Assembly: GCF_000178455.1 (NCBI RefSeq)
Contig: NZ_ADNU01000049.1
Location: forward strand, 1 to 64,000
Source of the DNA: Brevibacterium mcbrellneri ATCC 49030
GTDB taxonomy: Bacteria; Actinomycetota; Actinomycetes; Actinomycetales; Brevibacteriaceae
Direction: 5' to 3'
DNA length: 64,000 nucleotides
Shown here piece after piece: positions 8,475-15,841 of the stretch. A program made the position numbers and the translations under genes. The notes under the pieces are model-generated. The model did no database searches. It was given only the letters and a program-made list of their open reading frames with translations, and was not told the DNA's origin. Position 1 is the first letter of the stretch; the number at the start of each line of letters is the position of its first letter.

Positions 8475-8816
8475 GTGGCGGATGCGGTCCACGCCGATCT
8501 GACACGCCCGTGGCGGTTGGTGGAGTTGGCTGAGATCGCGCATCTGTCACCGTCGCGGCGGCGACAGTTGTTCGTCGAGATCCTCGAGATGCCACCGATC
8601 GCGTGGCCGACCCTTCAACGGGTGAGAGCGATAGCTCGAACCATCAGCGCCACAGACACCACCACCCGACAGGCAGCAGCCGAGGTCGGCTGGATGAACC
8701 AGGCTCATGCGGCGAAGCAGTACCGCAAGCTCACAGGGCGGTCACCAACCGAGTATCGGGCTGCGTACCGCGATCGAGGCGTGCGGACGAGTCCGTGGTG
8801 TGGGCATGTCTGTTAG
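8475..8816 (+). CDS. AraC-type DNA-binding-domain protein, copy 2
   Basis: About 113 residues from a GTG at 8475 (no ATG is available near the domain). The AraC domain is nearly identical to copy 1, with LVELAEIAHLSPSRRRQLF and KLTGRSPTEYRA. Changes seen include G to E after FVEIL, M to I in the RVRAMAR stretch, and F to Y before RKLTG. It lacks a sensor domain. It begins 82 bp after the MFS gene. The upstream flank is unrelated to that of copy 1, so the duplicated unit was only the domain. It could be a small MarA-like regulator or a decaying fragment. Confidence 0.55.
   Translation: MADAVHADLTRPWRLVELAEIAHLSPSRRRQLFVEILEMPPIAWPTLQRVRAIARTISATDTTTRQAAAEVGWMNQAHAAKQYRKLTGRSPTEYRAAYRDRGVRTSPWCGHVC
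8508..8758. repeat. 251-bp direct repeat, copy 2
   Basis: Partner of 5741-5991, same orientation, about 98% identical. Confidence 0.9.
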
Positions 8817-8892
8817 CGCAATGTTGGCAGCTGAAATCATGTTGATGGCTCATGGCTGTGATGAGAAAGATGTGCTGGACTCACGGGTTGGG

Positions 8893-8941
8893 TTGAAGTG
8901 CCCCGGGTTTGATGACGACATCCAACCCGGGGCACTTCAGA
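8893..8941. mobile_element. IS3-type remnant: left end fused to right end
   Basis: Bases 8893-8914 repeat exactly (inverted) the outer end of the element at 102-123. They continue with GACATC, as the intact end does at nearly the same distance. Then a right end (AACCCGGGGCACTTCA) follows at once. The result is a 49-bp near-palindrome consisting of two IS ends with the body deleted. It would also fold into a strong hairpin and might act as a terminator. I see no convincing target-site duplication. Confidence 0.6.
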
Positions 8942-8964
8942 GTTCATAAACAGGCAGCTCAACC

Positions 8965-8988
8965 GTTTGGTTGAGTGAACAACCAAAC
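8965..8988. repeat. 9-bp inverted repeat before the HsmA-like gene
   Basis: GTTTGGTTG (8965-8973) pairs perfectly with CAACCAAAC (8980-8988) across 6 bases. It ends 45 bases before the start of the next gene, a position suiting an operator. No regulator is adjacent, so the binder is unknown. Confidence 0.5.
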
Positions 8989-9032
8989 TGGTGGGCGATG
9001 TGGGTGAGCGCTACTTTTCACACACTGGAGCT

Positions 9033-9428
9033 ATGTTGATTTTTGCTATTGCTTTCATCACCGCAGCCCTGGTTTTCTACACCATGGGCGTGTGGGCAGA
9101 ACACAAGAAAAAAGTTCTCACGTGGCCACATGTGATCCTATTTGGGCTTGGGTTTGTGTGTGACGCAACTGGAACCGAGTTTATGCGCCGAATCGCACAG
9201 TCCGACTCTTTTTCCTTTGGTGGCGAGGCCGCCCAAATTTTGGGGCTCATCATGGCGGTCACGGGAGCGTTGGCACTATTGCTCATGGCCATCCATTTTG
9301 TGTGGGCGCTTTACGTCATGATCAAGGGTTCGGACCGTGCGCGTGCAGTGTTCCACAAGTTTTCGCTTGTGGTGTGGGGTATTTGGTTGGTTCCCTACTT
9401 CACCGGCATGGTTGGCGGAATGCTGTAA
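9033..9428 (+). CDS. HsmA / TIGR03987-like four-helix membrane protein
   Basis: 131 residues with four hydrophobic segments. It opens MLIFAIAFITAALVFYTMGV, ending helix 1 in GVW, then has a basic loop (EHKKKVLTWPHVILFGLGF) and closes with FHKFSLVVWGIWLVPYFTG. This pattern matches the small TIGR03987/HsmA family, whose function is not firmly known. The ATG at 9033 is chosen over an earlier in-frame start because CTGGAG lies just before it and the family begins there. It converges on the pseudouridine synthase gene with 8 bp between the stops. Confidence 0.7.
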   Translation: MLIFAIAFITAALVFYTMGVWAEHKKKVLTWPHVILFGLGFVCDATGTEFMRRIAQSDSFSFGGEAAQILGLIMAVTGALALLLMAIHFVWALYVMIKGSDRARAVFHKFSLVVWGIWLVPYFTGMVGGML

Positions 9429-9436
9429 CCGAAAGC

Positions 9437-10384
9437 TCACACAGTTAACTGAATCCCGGAAGTAAACCGGCGTTCCTCACCACTGAGCGGATCTCGGAAC
9501 TCAAGCCCAACCGCACACAAACGCAGGGGGTGCGAAAAGTCGTACGGGTCCTGGTCCAAGTCGTGCGGGTACACGGGGTCACCCAAAATAGGCACGCCGG
9601 CCCCTAGCATGTGAACGCGCAACTGGTGAGTCTTACCCGTGTGCGGTGTGAGCACAAACCGGCCCACGGGATCACCCTCATACGTGCCAACCACGTGTGA
9701 AAACTCAATGCGGGAACGCGCGTTGATGGGCCCGTCGACTTCCTTAACACCGCGCGTGCCCTTGTCTTTTTCGATCCGCGACTCGCACTCACGTGGAAAC
9801 GCAGCCGGGTCAAAGTCCGGCGGCAGAACCGCTAAGGCCTCATACGTTTTGTCCACTTTTCGGTCTTGGAAAAGCCGCTGGTACGCCCCGCGTGTGTCCG
9901 GGTTGCGCGAAAGAATGAGTAGCCCGGCTGTCACGCGGTCAAGCCTGTGGATGGCCACCAGATCAGGTTCGTTGCGGTCTACACGCAACCGGGTGACCAC
10001 GCATTCGCGTACGAATCGCCCGTTGGGAGTCGAGGCCAAGAAGTGAGGTTTGTCCACCACCAGCAGGTGTTCGTCTTCATGCACCACAGTCACGTCAAAC
10101 GGCACGCGCTCTTCCGGCGGCACGATCCGGTGGAAGAAGTAGAAGCCACCTGGGGTCACAGGTGTTTCCAGAGTGACCGGTTGACCGTTTTCGTCCACGA
10201 GCCCACCACCGTGGGGGTCGGCGATGTAGTCAAGGTCTTCGCTTGATTCGGGGAAGTCGGCTAACAACCAGTCGCGGATGGTCGCTGGGACTGGTTCGTG
10301 TTGGCGGGAGTGCGTCTGATTTCCGCCAGGTGCGCGCAACCGGGTTGCGCTGATCCCTTCCCGAGGTCGTAGCGGACTTCTCAT
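9437..10384 (-). CDS. RluA-family RNA pseudouridine synthase
   Basis: A 315-residue cytoplasmic enzyme that isomerises uridine to pseudouridine in RNA. The catalytic aspartate lies in HRLDRVTAGLLILSRNP (family motif HRLDxxTSG; here VTAG). YEALAVLPP and the late motif LTPHTGKTHQLRVHMLGAG, then GDPVYPHDL, are also family features. The N-terminus (WLLADFPESSEDLDYIADP) is not a typical S4 domain. The ATG at 10384 has AAGGGG four bases upstream, and the longer in-frame start is unsupported. Whether the target is 23S rRNA or tRNA cannot be told. Confidence 0.85.
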   Translation of the reverse strand: MRSPLRPREGISATRLRAPGGNQTHSRQHEPVPATIRDWLLADFPESSEDLDYIADPHGGGLVDENGQPVTLETPVTPGGFYFFHRIVPPEERVPFDVTVVHEDEHLLVVDKPHFLASTPNGRFVRECVVTRLRVDRNEPDLVAIHRLDRVTAGLLILSRNPDTRGAYQRLFQDRKVDKTYEALAVLPPDFDPAAFPRECESRIEKDKGTRGVKEVDGPINARSRIEFSHVVGTYEGDPVGRFVLTPHTGKTHQLRVHMLGAGVPILGDPVYPHDLDQDPYDFSHPLRLCAVGLEFRDPLSGEERRFTSGIQLTV

Positions 10385-10439
10385 GCCCCTTACCCTACCG
10401 ACACCTCGGGCTCCATCAGCCAAACGGCCTTAACAAACG

Positions 10440-10493
10440 GCGCAAAGCGAGCGAGACTACGCATTATATTGCGCGGTTTTGCTCGCTTTGCGC
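10440..10493 (-). terminator. long-stem inverted repeat at the end of the surface-protein operon
   Basis: GCGCAAAGCGAGC (10440-10452) pairs perfectly with GCTCGCTTTGCGC (10481-10493). The 3' half of the repeat lies inside the last codons of the transglycosylase gene, and only a weak T-run follows on the minus strand. It is probably the operon's transcript end. Confidence 0.5.
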
Positions 10494-11381
10494 AGTCTGA
10501 CCCACAACTTGGGCAATGCGTTGCGCTTCATTTGCCACGTCGCGCACGTATTGATCCGACGGGTTGTATGCCTTGATCGCGACCGTGTACCCGTTCACGT
10601 CGGTCAGGTTGCGGTTGTTCGCACACAGAAAAGCAGCTGCGGACGCCGCCGCATCGTCAATGTTGTGCGGGTCTTTCTCGCCGTCGCCGTTACCGTCCAC
10701 AGCAAACTGGTTCCATGTGGTTGGAATGAACTGCATTGGGCCCACAGCACGGTCGTGTGTCCGGTCGCCGTCGAGCTGCCCGCCGTCTGTGTCGCGAATA
10801 TGCGCCGTCCCATCACCACGCAGCTGAACCCCAAAGAGGTGCGGCGTGACCTCGCCGGAGTCATCGACGCGGGCGCCCTTGTAGCGTCCGTGATCGGTCT
10901 CGATTTTGCCGATTCCAGCCAACGTATTCCACGACAACCCACACTGCGGACTGCGCTGGGCAGCCCACACCGTTGCCGCGACATACGCCTGCAGAACACG
11001 TTGCGGGATCCCCGACTTTTCGCTCGTCTCTCGCAACCACGGGTTATCGACGGCAACCCCGCCCGTCACCGGGTCAACGGCAGGCATGGAGGGCGCAACC
11101 GGCGCTGGAATCTCCACGACTTCCTCGGCCTCGCTGGCCGCCCCGTCTGCACGGAGGTTCACAAACAGCAACCCGGCCAGTACCACCAACGCAATCGACA
11201 TCGCCATGAGCGGGACTGCCCACCACCGGGATACCCCCGCCGAGGTCGTTGCCACCTTCGTAGTGCCTTTGGGTTTCGCTGCGACCTTGGGTTTCGTAGC
11301 TCCTTTGGGCTGCGTAGGAACCTTGGGGATTTCGGCGCTGTCCTGCAGGCTGCTGGCGTAACGCTTGTCTTCACTGTGCAT
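10464..11381 (-). CDS. membrane-anchored lytic transglycosylase (SLT-like)
   Basis: 305 residues. The N-terminus is cytoplasmic and rich in K-P-T repeats (KVPTQPKGATKPKVAAKPKG). One membrane helix follows (residues about 50-75), then an extracellular domain of the soluble-lytic-transglycosylase type: LSWNTLAGIGKIETDHGRY with the likely catalytic glutamate in KIETDHG, AVGPMQFIPTTW, and NIDDAAASAAAFLC. It would cleave peptidoglycan glycan strands at the cell surface. The ATG at 11381 shares a base with the TAA of the upstream gene (TAATG) and has GAGGGG before it, which shows translational coupling to the surface-protein operon. Making room in the wall for the large anchored proteins is a reasonable but unproven role. 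Confidence 0.8.
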   Translation of the reverse strand: MHSEDKRYASSLQDSAEIPKVPTQPKGATKPKVAAKPKGTTKVATTSAGVSRWWAVPLMAMSIALVVLAGLLFVNLRADGAASEAEEVVEIPAPVAPSMPAVDPVTGGVAVDNPWLRETSEKSGIPQRVLQAYVAATVWAAQRSPQCGLSWNTLAGIGKIETDHGRYKGARVDDSGEVTPHLFGVQLRGDGTAHIRDTDGGQLDGDRTHDRAVGPMQFIPTTWNQFAVDGNGDGEKDPHNIDDAAASAAAFLCANNRNLTDVNGYTVAIKAYNPSDQYVRDVANEAQRIAQVVGQTAQSEQNRAI

Positions 11382-13276
11382 TACGAGTCCCCTCTGACCC
11401 ACACACTGGCGGCAAGGATCGCCAGCGCAATGCTACACAAGACCGCTGCCCCAACGACTCCCCACCACCAGTTCGACGGACCTTCGACCTCGGGCGTTAC
11501 TGGGGCAGCTTGAGGAGGATCCGCAGGTGGGTTGGCGTGCACAATGTCCCCGGTGAGCGAGGCGGCTTGGCAGTGGCCAATGAGAGCGCCTAAGGGCGAG
11601 CCGACCACCTGAGCTGGCAGTTTTTTGCCCACGTTGAACCGGAGAACAACAGTGACCCGGCGTTCGTGTCCGTGAACCTCACGAGTCAGCGTTTCAAACT
11701 CCACGTCATACGCGCCTGGCTGGTTAAACATGAAGGTGGGGGTGCTAAATTGCCCAGGCGTGACGGTCGACTGCGAACCTTGACGAAGGTTCTTGGTGTT
11801 CTTCCCTAGCGCGTCTTTTTGCTGAATGATGACGTTTCCCGGTCCGCTCACGCGCGTGAGCGTCACCTGCATGGACTTCACGAGTGCCGGATCCAGGTCG
11901 TTCGCGCTCCATCCCACGGCGGGCGCGTTTGCACCACCGGTTGCCCATACTTGGGATCCGGGGGTGGCGAATTCTTTGTCCTGAGTTGTTGAAGGAGTGA
12001 ATGCAGTCCGCGCTGAATCTGGCACGGTGACGTTCACGGTTGAGGGTGCGCGTTCTGCCCCATTCACTTGGACCTGGGTGGGGCTGATGAGCACCTGCCC
12101 GTGCGTCACGTCAACCATTTGCCCCTCGCCTGCCGGTGCGCACACATTGGCCGCAACCGGTTGGAAGGGCAGCGCGGCGGGAGTGGGCACGGTCACGCCC
12201 GGCGTGGCGCCGTACTGGCCAGGCATATTGCCCGAGGTGTCACCCTCCTGGCCGGGGCCCGTTTCCTCTGCGTTGTCCGCGCCTTTGTCGTCGGTCGACG
12301 TGTCGTGAGAATCGGAGGGGCTTTCGGCTGGGTTCCGAGGGACCGGGGTTGTGGGCGCGCACTGCGAGTCCGCCGCCCCATCACTAGCCTCCCCATCTTC
12401 CGCCCGGCCGTCCGCATCCCGGTCGTCAGTCACCTCGGCCCCTTGTGCGGTGACCGTCAGCATCCCGTTTCGCGCCGGTTTCTTGGCGTCTTCTCCGTAC
12501 ATGGAGTAGGCGACGCAGTGCGTTCCCGGCTCGGAGAACGTCAGGTGTAAGGGCTCGATCGTGGGGGCCGAAATGTCGTAGGCGAACGTGTCCCCACGCG
12601 TCGCGATGTACCCGCCTTGAGAACGGTTGGGGTTGATGACGCCCATGGTTCCATGGCCGTCGTGCCGGAACGCCATGCGCACGCGTCCGTCCAGTCCGCG
12701 TGCGTCGAAATCGGCGTGGGCAACGTACCCCGCCGAGGTGTTTTCCGCCTTGACCGTGTGCTGTTTGGGTCCCAGCTCAGGCGGTTTGATGCGGTATTTC
12801 TCGTCGAGGTCGGTTGGGCAGTCTGCGGGGTCGGTGTCGATTGTGGTGGTGCCGTCGGTGGATTCGACCCGGATGGTGTGGGTGTGTTGCCGAGGCTCTT
12901 TCTTGCCAAGCGAGTGCGCGTGGATGCTCAGACAGTACGTCCCAGGAGTGGCCTTCACTTGCACACTCACCGGGCGCGATGGCTTGGTCTGTACCGCAAA
13001 CGGCAGGTGTTCCCCGTCGAAGGTCACTTCGTCTGAGATGGTGTGCGGGTTGGTGCCACCCGCGGGTTCAGCACCGTCAGAGCTATCAGCGACTTTCGCG
13101 CCGGCAGGCACGCTCAGAGTTACGGGCCCCGTGCTCTTCCACTCGCGTGTATCGAGCGTGAGTGTGTCCCCACGCGATTCGAAAATCTCACTGGCATACA
13201 CCGGTTGAGGTGTCACGTGCGGCACAAACGCCAGCGCCACCACAGCACAAATAGCTACCCAGAATCGACACTTCAC
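11381..13276 (-). CDS. anchored-repeat surface protein with C-terminal membrane anchor
   Basis: 631 residues. A signal peptide (CRFWVAICAVVALAFVPHV) is followed by two diverged extracellular beta-type domains (about 30-135 and 165-270), an acidic, low-complexity linker rich in D, E, P and T (about 285-355), and a third domain (about 375-560; QVTLTRVSGPGNVIIQQ, TPTFMFNQPGAYDVEFE). The C-terminus has one membrane helix (WWWGVVGAAVLCSIALAILA) with no LPxTG. The set matches the TIGR03773-like wall component of actinobacterial anchored-repeat ABC systems. The GTG start at 13276 overlaps the TGA of the permease (GTGA). An earlier start at 13315 would run deeper into the permease and lacks support. 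Confidence 0.7.
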   Translation of the reverse strand: MKCRFWVAICAVVALAFVPHVTPQPVYASEIFESRGDTLTLDTREWKSTGPVTLSVPAGAKVADSSDGAEPAGGTNPHTISDEVTFDGEHLPFAVQTKPSRPVSVQVKATPGTYCLSIHAHSLGKKEPRQHTHTIRVESTDGTTTIDTDPADCPTDLDEKYRIKPPELGPKQHTVKAENTSAGYVAHADFDARGLDGRVRMAFRHDGHGTMGVINPNRSQGGYIATRGDTFAYDISAPTIEPLHLTFSEPGTHCVAYSMYGEDAKKPARNGMLTVTAQGAEVTDDRDADGRAEDGEASDGAADSQCAPTTPVPRNPAESPSDSHDTSTDDKGADNAEETGPGQEGDTSGNMPGQYGATPGVTVPTPAALPFQPVAANVCAPAGEGQMVDVTHGQVLISPTQVQVNGAERAPSTVNVTVPDSARTAFTPSTTQDKEFATPGSQVWATGGANAPAVGWSANDLDPALVKSMQVTLTRVSGPGNVIIQQKDALGKNTKNLRQGSQSTVTPGQFSTPTFMFNQPGAYDVEFETLTREVHGHERRVTVVLRFNVGKKLPAQVVGSPLGALIGHCQAASLTGDIVHANPPADPPQAAPVTPEVEGPSNWWWGVVGAAVLCSIALAILAASVWVRGDS

Positions 13277-14115
13277 AGACGCGCCACCATCCCGTGCCGT
13301 GGAGCAAACAACCACGCAAGTAGGAAAAAACTGGTGAGCACCAGGACGATCGTTCCGCCCACGGGGAAGTCAGCAGTCCAAGAAATATAGAGCCCAATGA
13401 ACGCCGACACTGCACCCAGCGCGGGTGCGAGGAACATCATGGTGGAGAGTTTGTCGGTGAGAAGTCGCGCGGTCGCCGCCGGGGTGATGAGCAACGACAG
13501 CACCAGGATGTTTCCAATGGTCCTGATCGACACAACGATTGCCAGAGTCACCGCAATGTAGAGGACGATGTCCAGCCAGAAGACGCGGAGCCCCAACGCC
13601 CGCGCATATTCACGGTCGATGCTCACCGTGACAAGGTCACGCAAGAAGACCATGAGCACCGCGATCACGACGCAAGCGGTGATAGCGACAACGTACACGT
13701 CTGATGTGGGGATACCTGTGATCGACCCGAACAGGAAGTCCGTCAGCGACCCTGCATAGCCGGGAGACTGCGAGATGATGACGATTCCCAACGCGAACGC
13801 CGCAACGAAGAACACACCAATGACCGAGTCTTCTTTAAGCCTGCGGAACTGGGAAAAAATCGCTACCAAAAGCGCCGTCACAATACCTGCGATCGCACCA
13901 CCCACGACCAGGTTTCCGCCTACCACGAACGCGACTGCAAGACCCGGAAATACCGAGTGAGCCACCGCGTCACCAATAAAGCTCATGCCCCGCAACACCA
14001 CGAAACAACCTACGACACCGCACAGAATGCTCGCCATCGTAGCGACCATGAGTGCCTTGGGGAGGAACACCAGAAGCGGATTGGTGAGGTCGGCAAAGAA
14101 GTCGAACACGCTCAT
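13273..14115 (-). CDS. Mn/Zn-type ABC transporter permease (anchored-repeat system)
   Basis: A 280-residue protein with about eight helices of the ZnuB/MntB (ABC-3) family. Family features are MASILCGVVGCFVVLRGMSF, then IGDAVAHSVFPGLAVAF early on, and SVRTIGNILVLSLLITPAAT, then ARLLTDKLSTMM. It forms the membrane channel, dimeric or paired, for divalent metal import. The ATG at 14115 overlaps the stop of the ATPase gene by ATGA. An upstream in-frame start at 14253 lies inside the ATPase gene and is unlikely. Confidence 0.9.
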   Translation of the reverse strand: MSVFDFFADLTNPLLVFLPKALMVATMASILCGVVGCFVVLRGMSFIGDAVAHSVFPGLAVAFVVGGNLVVGGAIAGIVTALLVAIFSQFRRLKEDSVIGVFFVAAFALGIVIISQSPGYAGSLTDFLFGSITGIPTSDVYVVAITACVVIAVLMVFLRDLVTVSIDREYARALGLRVFWLDIVLYIAVTLAIVVSIRTIGNILVLSLLITPAATARLLTDKLSTMMFLAPALGAVSAFIGLYISWTADFPVGGTIVLVLTSFFLLAWLFAPRHGMVARL

Positions 14116-14849
14116 GCGCTCACCCCCAGCGCAGTCAGCAGAGGTGACTGGGGTTTGAGGCTGAACACATCGCACCACAGCTGTGGATCGGTCAGGTTGT
14201 GCGGCGAGTCGTACGCACGGATGTTGCCTTTGAGCATCGCAATGTGTGTACACGTGTGCATGGCCGCCACCAGGTCGTGAGTGGCCATGAGCACGACGGT
14301 TCCTTCTTTCGCAAGAGAGATGAACAGGTCAGTGAGCAGCTCCTGAGTGGGCACGTCAACACCGGTGAAGGGTTCGTCTAACACCAGCAGCTGCGGGTGC
14401 GAAACAAGCGCGCGAGCCACCAAAACACGTTGCTTTTGCCCACCGGAAAGTTCGGCAACGGGACGGTCTTTGACCTCTGAAAGATGTACTTGTTTAAGCG
14501 CATTATTGACCGCTCTGTAATCTTCAACGGTCGGGCGTTGCCATAGTTTGAAGCGCTTACCGGTCAGCACGGTGTCTTCAACCGAAATCGGGAAGTCCCA
14601 CGCAAACTCGTGCTTTTGGGGCACGTACCCAACACCCACCTCGGCCTGCATAGTCACCTTCCCGCGGGAAGGTATGAGCCCCAGGATCGATCGCAACAGG
14701 GTGGTCTTACCAGCCCCGTTGGGACCCACAAGACCCACAAAGCTGCCCGCGGAAATCTCCAGGTTGAGGTTCTCAAGAACCAACCGGCCACCCAGTTTTG
14801 TGCTCAGGTCGCGGACGTCTAAAACAGTGGTCGTGTCGGGTGCGCTCAC
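14112..14849 (-). CDS. metal ABC transporter ATP-binding protein
   Basis: 245 residues. Walker A GPNGAGKTTL, Q-loop region YVPQKHEFAWDFPISVEDTV, signature LSGGQKQR, Walker B LLVLDEPF and switch histidine in MATHDL are all present, so it should hydrolyse ATP. The Q-loop sequence resembles the ZnuC/MntA group. It overlaps the genes on both sides by 4 bp (ATGA). With the neighbouring permease and binding protein it completes a Mn2+/Zn2+ importer. Confidence 0.93.
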   Translation of the reverse strand: MSAPDTTTVLDVRDLSTKLGGRLVLENLNLEISAGSFVGLVGPNGAGKTTLLRSILGLIPSRGKVTMQAEVGVGYVPQKHEFAWDFPISVEDTVLTGKRFKLWQRPTVEDYRAVNNALKQVHLSEVKDRPVAELSGGQKQRVLVARALVSHPQLLVLDEPFTGVDVPTQELLTDLFISLAKEGTVVLMATHDLVAAMHTCTHIAMLKGNIRAYDSPHNLTDPQLWCDVFSLKPQSPLLTALGVSA

Positions 14850-15841
14850 TCGTCCATCCCTGCGGCCTTCTTGCGCTTGCGTGCGTTCGCTGACATGACA
14901 GCGACCGAGATGACGGCAATGAGGAAAACGCCACCCACTCCCCCTGCGATCAGTGGCAGTGCAGAGTTGCCGTCCGATTTCCCAGCGGCTGTGTTGTCTT
15001 CCGAGTTTTCATTCTGCCCGGATTCGTTGGAAGCGTCGTCTGAACCTTCCCACTGCATGCTGGCGGCTTTGTCTACGTCAGCTTGGTCTCCCACGGCAAG
15101 GCGGATGGTTTTGGTGTCTTCTAATTTTTCGCCCGAGGTGGTTTTCGCGCTCACGGACATCTTCACCAAATACTCCCCCGGCTTGGTGAATACCCAGTTG
15201 GCGTGCGTGTGAGTGTTGAGGTCCACCGAGGCGTCACGCTGCTGGTCGTCCCACACGATTTGCGGGGCACCGAAACCGCCGTTTTGCAGGTACACCACAA
15301 GGTCTCCGGGGCCTTGCACTCCGCGCAGAGACAAGGTGACGTTTCCGTCTACTTCGTTGACGAAGCTGGGGTTCTGTGTGTTCCACCCGAGCCATACGAC
15401 ACCGGGTTGTTCAACCTGCGGGATCACCCACACGTCATCGCCCGCGTTGGCTGGAATGAACGAGTACTGTTCGTCGTCTGGCATCTGAATCTTGCCACCC
15501 TGATCAACGACCTTGAGCACGGTCTTGTCCAGGTGTCGCCACACGGGTGGGTTAGTAGTGTCGTCACGAGCGACGAGTTCGGTTTTGCCGTCGGTGAGGC
15601 GCGGGCCAATGTCCACGTGACCGGCGTCGATCGTCGCCTGGTCCTCGCTGAGTTCTTCAGAATCAGAGACGTTCTGTTTAAGCTTTTCTTCTTCGTCTTC
15701 AGCACCGTTGCCTGAAGGTTGGCTTCCCGTGGCATGCGCCGCGGTCGCTGTGACGCTAGAGGAAACGGTTGTCGCAACGGGGCTCACTACCCCTACAGCC
15801 AGTAGCGTGCATGCGATCGCTGTCAGTCGAATCGCTTTCAT
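14846..15841 (-). CDS. choice-of-anchor-M surface protein with membrane tail
   Basis: 331 residues. A signal peptide (LTAIACTLLAVGVVSPVA) is followed by an acidic stretch and then one actinobacterial surface-anchored domain (TIGR03769-like, about residues 75-255): DAGHVDIGPRL, VVWLGWNTQNPSF, and the histidine motif THTHANWVFTKPGEYLVKM. A D/E/N/S-rich linker and a membrane helix ending in RKRKK complete it. There is no LPxTG, so it should sit in the membrane facing the wall. Histidine clusters in the domain could bind metal. The ATG at 15841 overlaps the upstream TGA by 4 bp and has GAAAGG before it. Confidence 0.75.
   Translation of the reverse strand: MKAIRLTAIACTLLAVGVVSPVATTVSSSVTATAAHATGSQPSGNGAEDEEEKLKQNVSDSEELSEDQATIDAGHVDIGPRLTDGKTELVARDDTTNPPVWRHLDKTVLKVVDQGGKIQMPDDEQYSFIPANAGDDVWVIPQVEQPGVVWLGWNTQNPSFVNEVDGNVTLSLRGVQGPGDLVVYLQNGGFGAPQIVWDDQQRDASVDLNTHTHANWVFTKPGEYLVKMSVSAKTTSGEKLEDTKTIRLAVGDQADVDKAASMQWEGSDDASNESGQNENSEDNTAAGKSDGNSALPLIAGGVGGVFLIAVISVAVMSANARKRKKAAGMDE

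Noticed and set aside
8893-8941. Simple rho-independent terminator
   Set aside because: It would fold well, but there is no T-run, and one half matches the IS end at 102-123 over 22 exact bases and beyond.
10479-11513. Plus-strand open frame opposite the transglycosylase
   Set aside because: It covers a gene with clear catalytic motifs on the other strand and has low-complexity composition.
14115-14253. Extended N-terminus of the permease
   Set aside because: It lies inside the ATPase gene, has no ribosome site, and lacks similarity to the family. The ATGA junction gives a better start.
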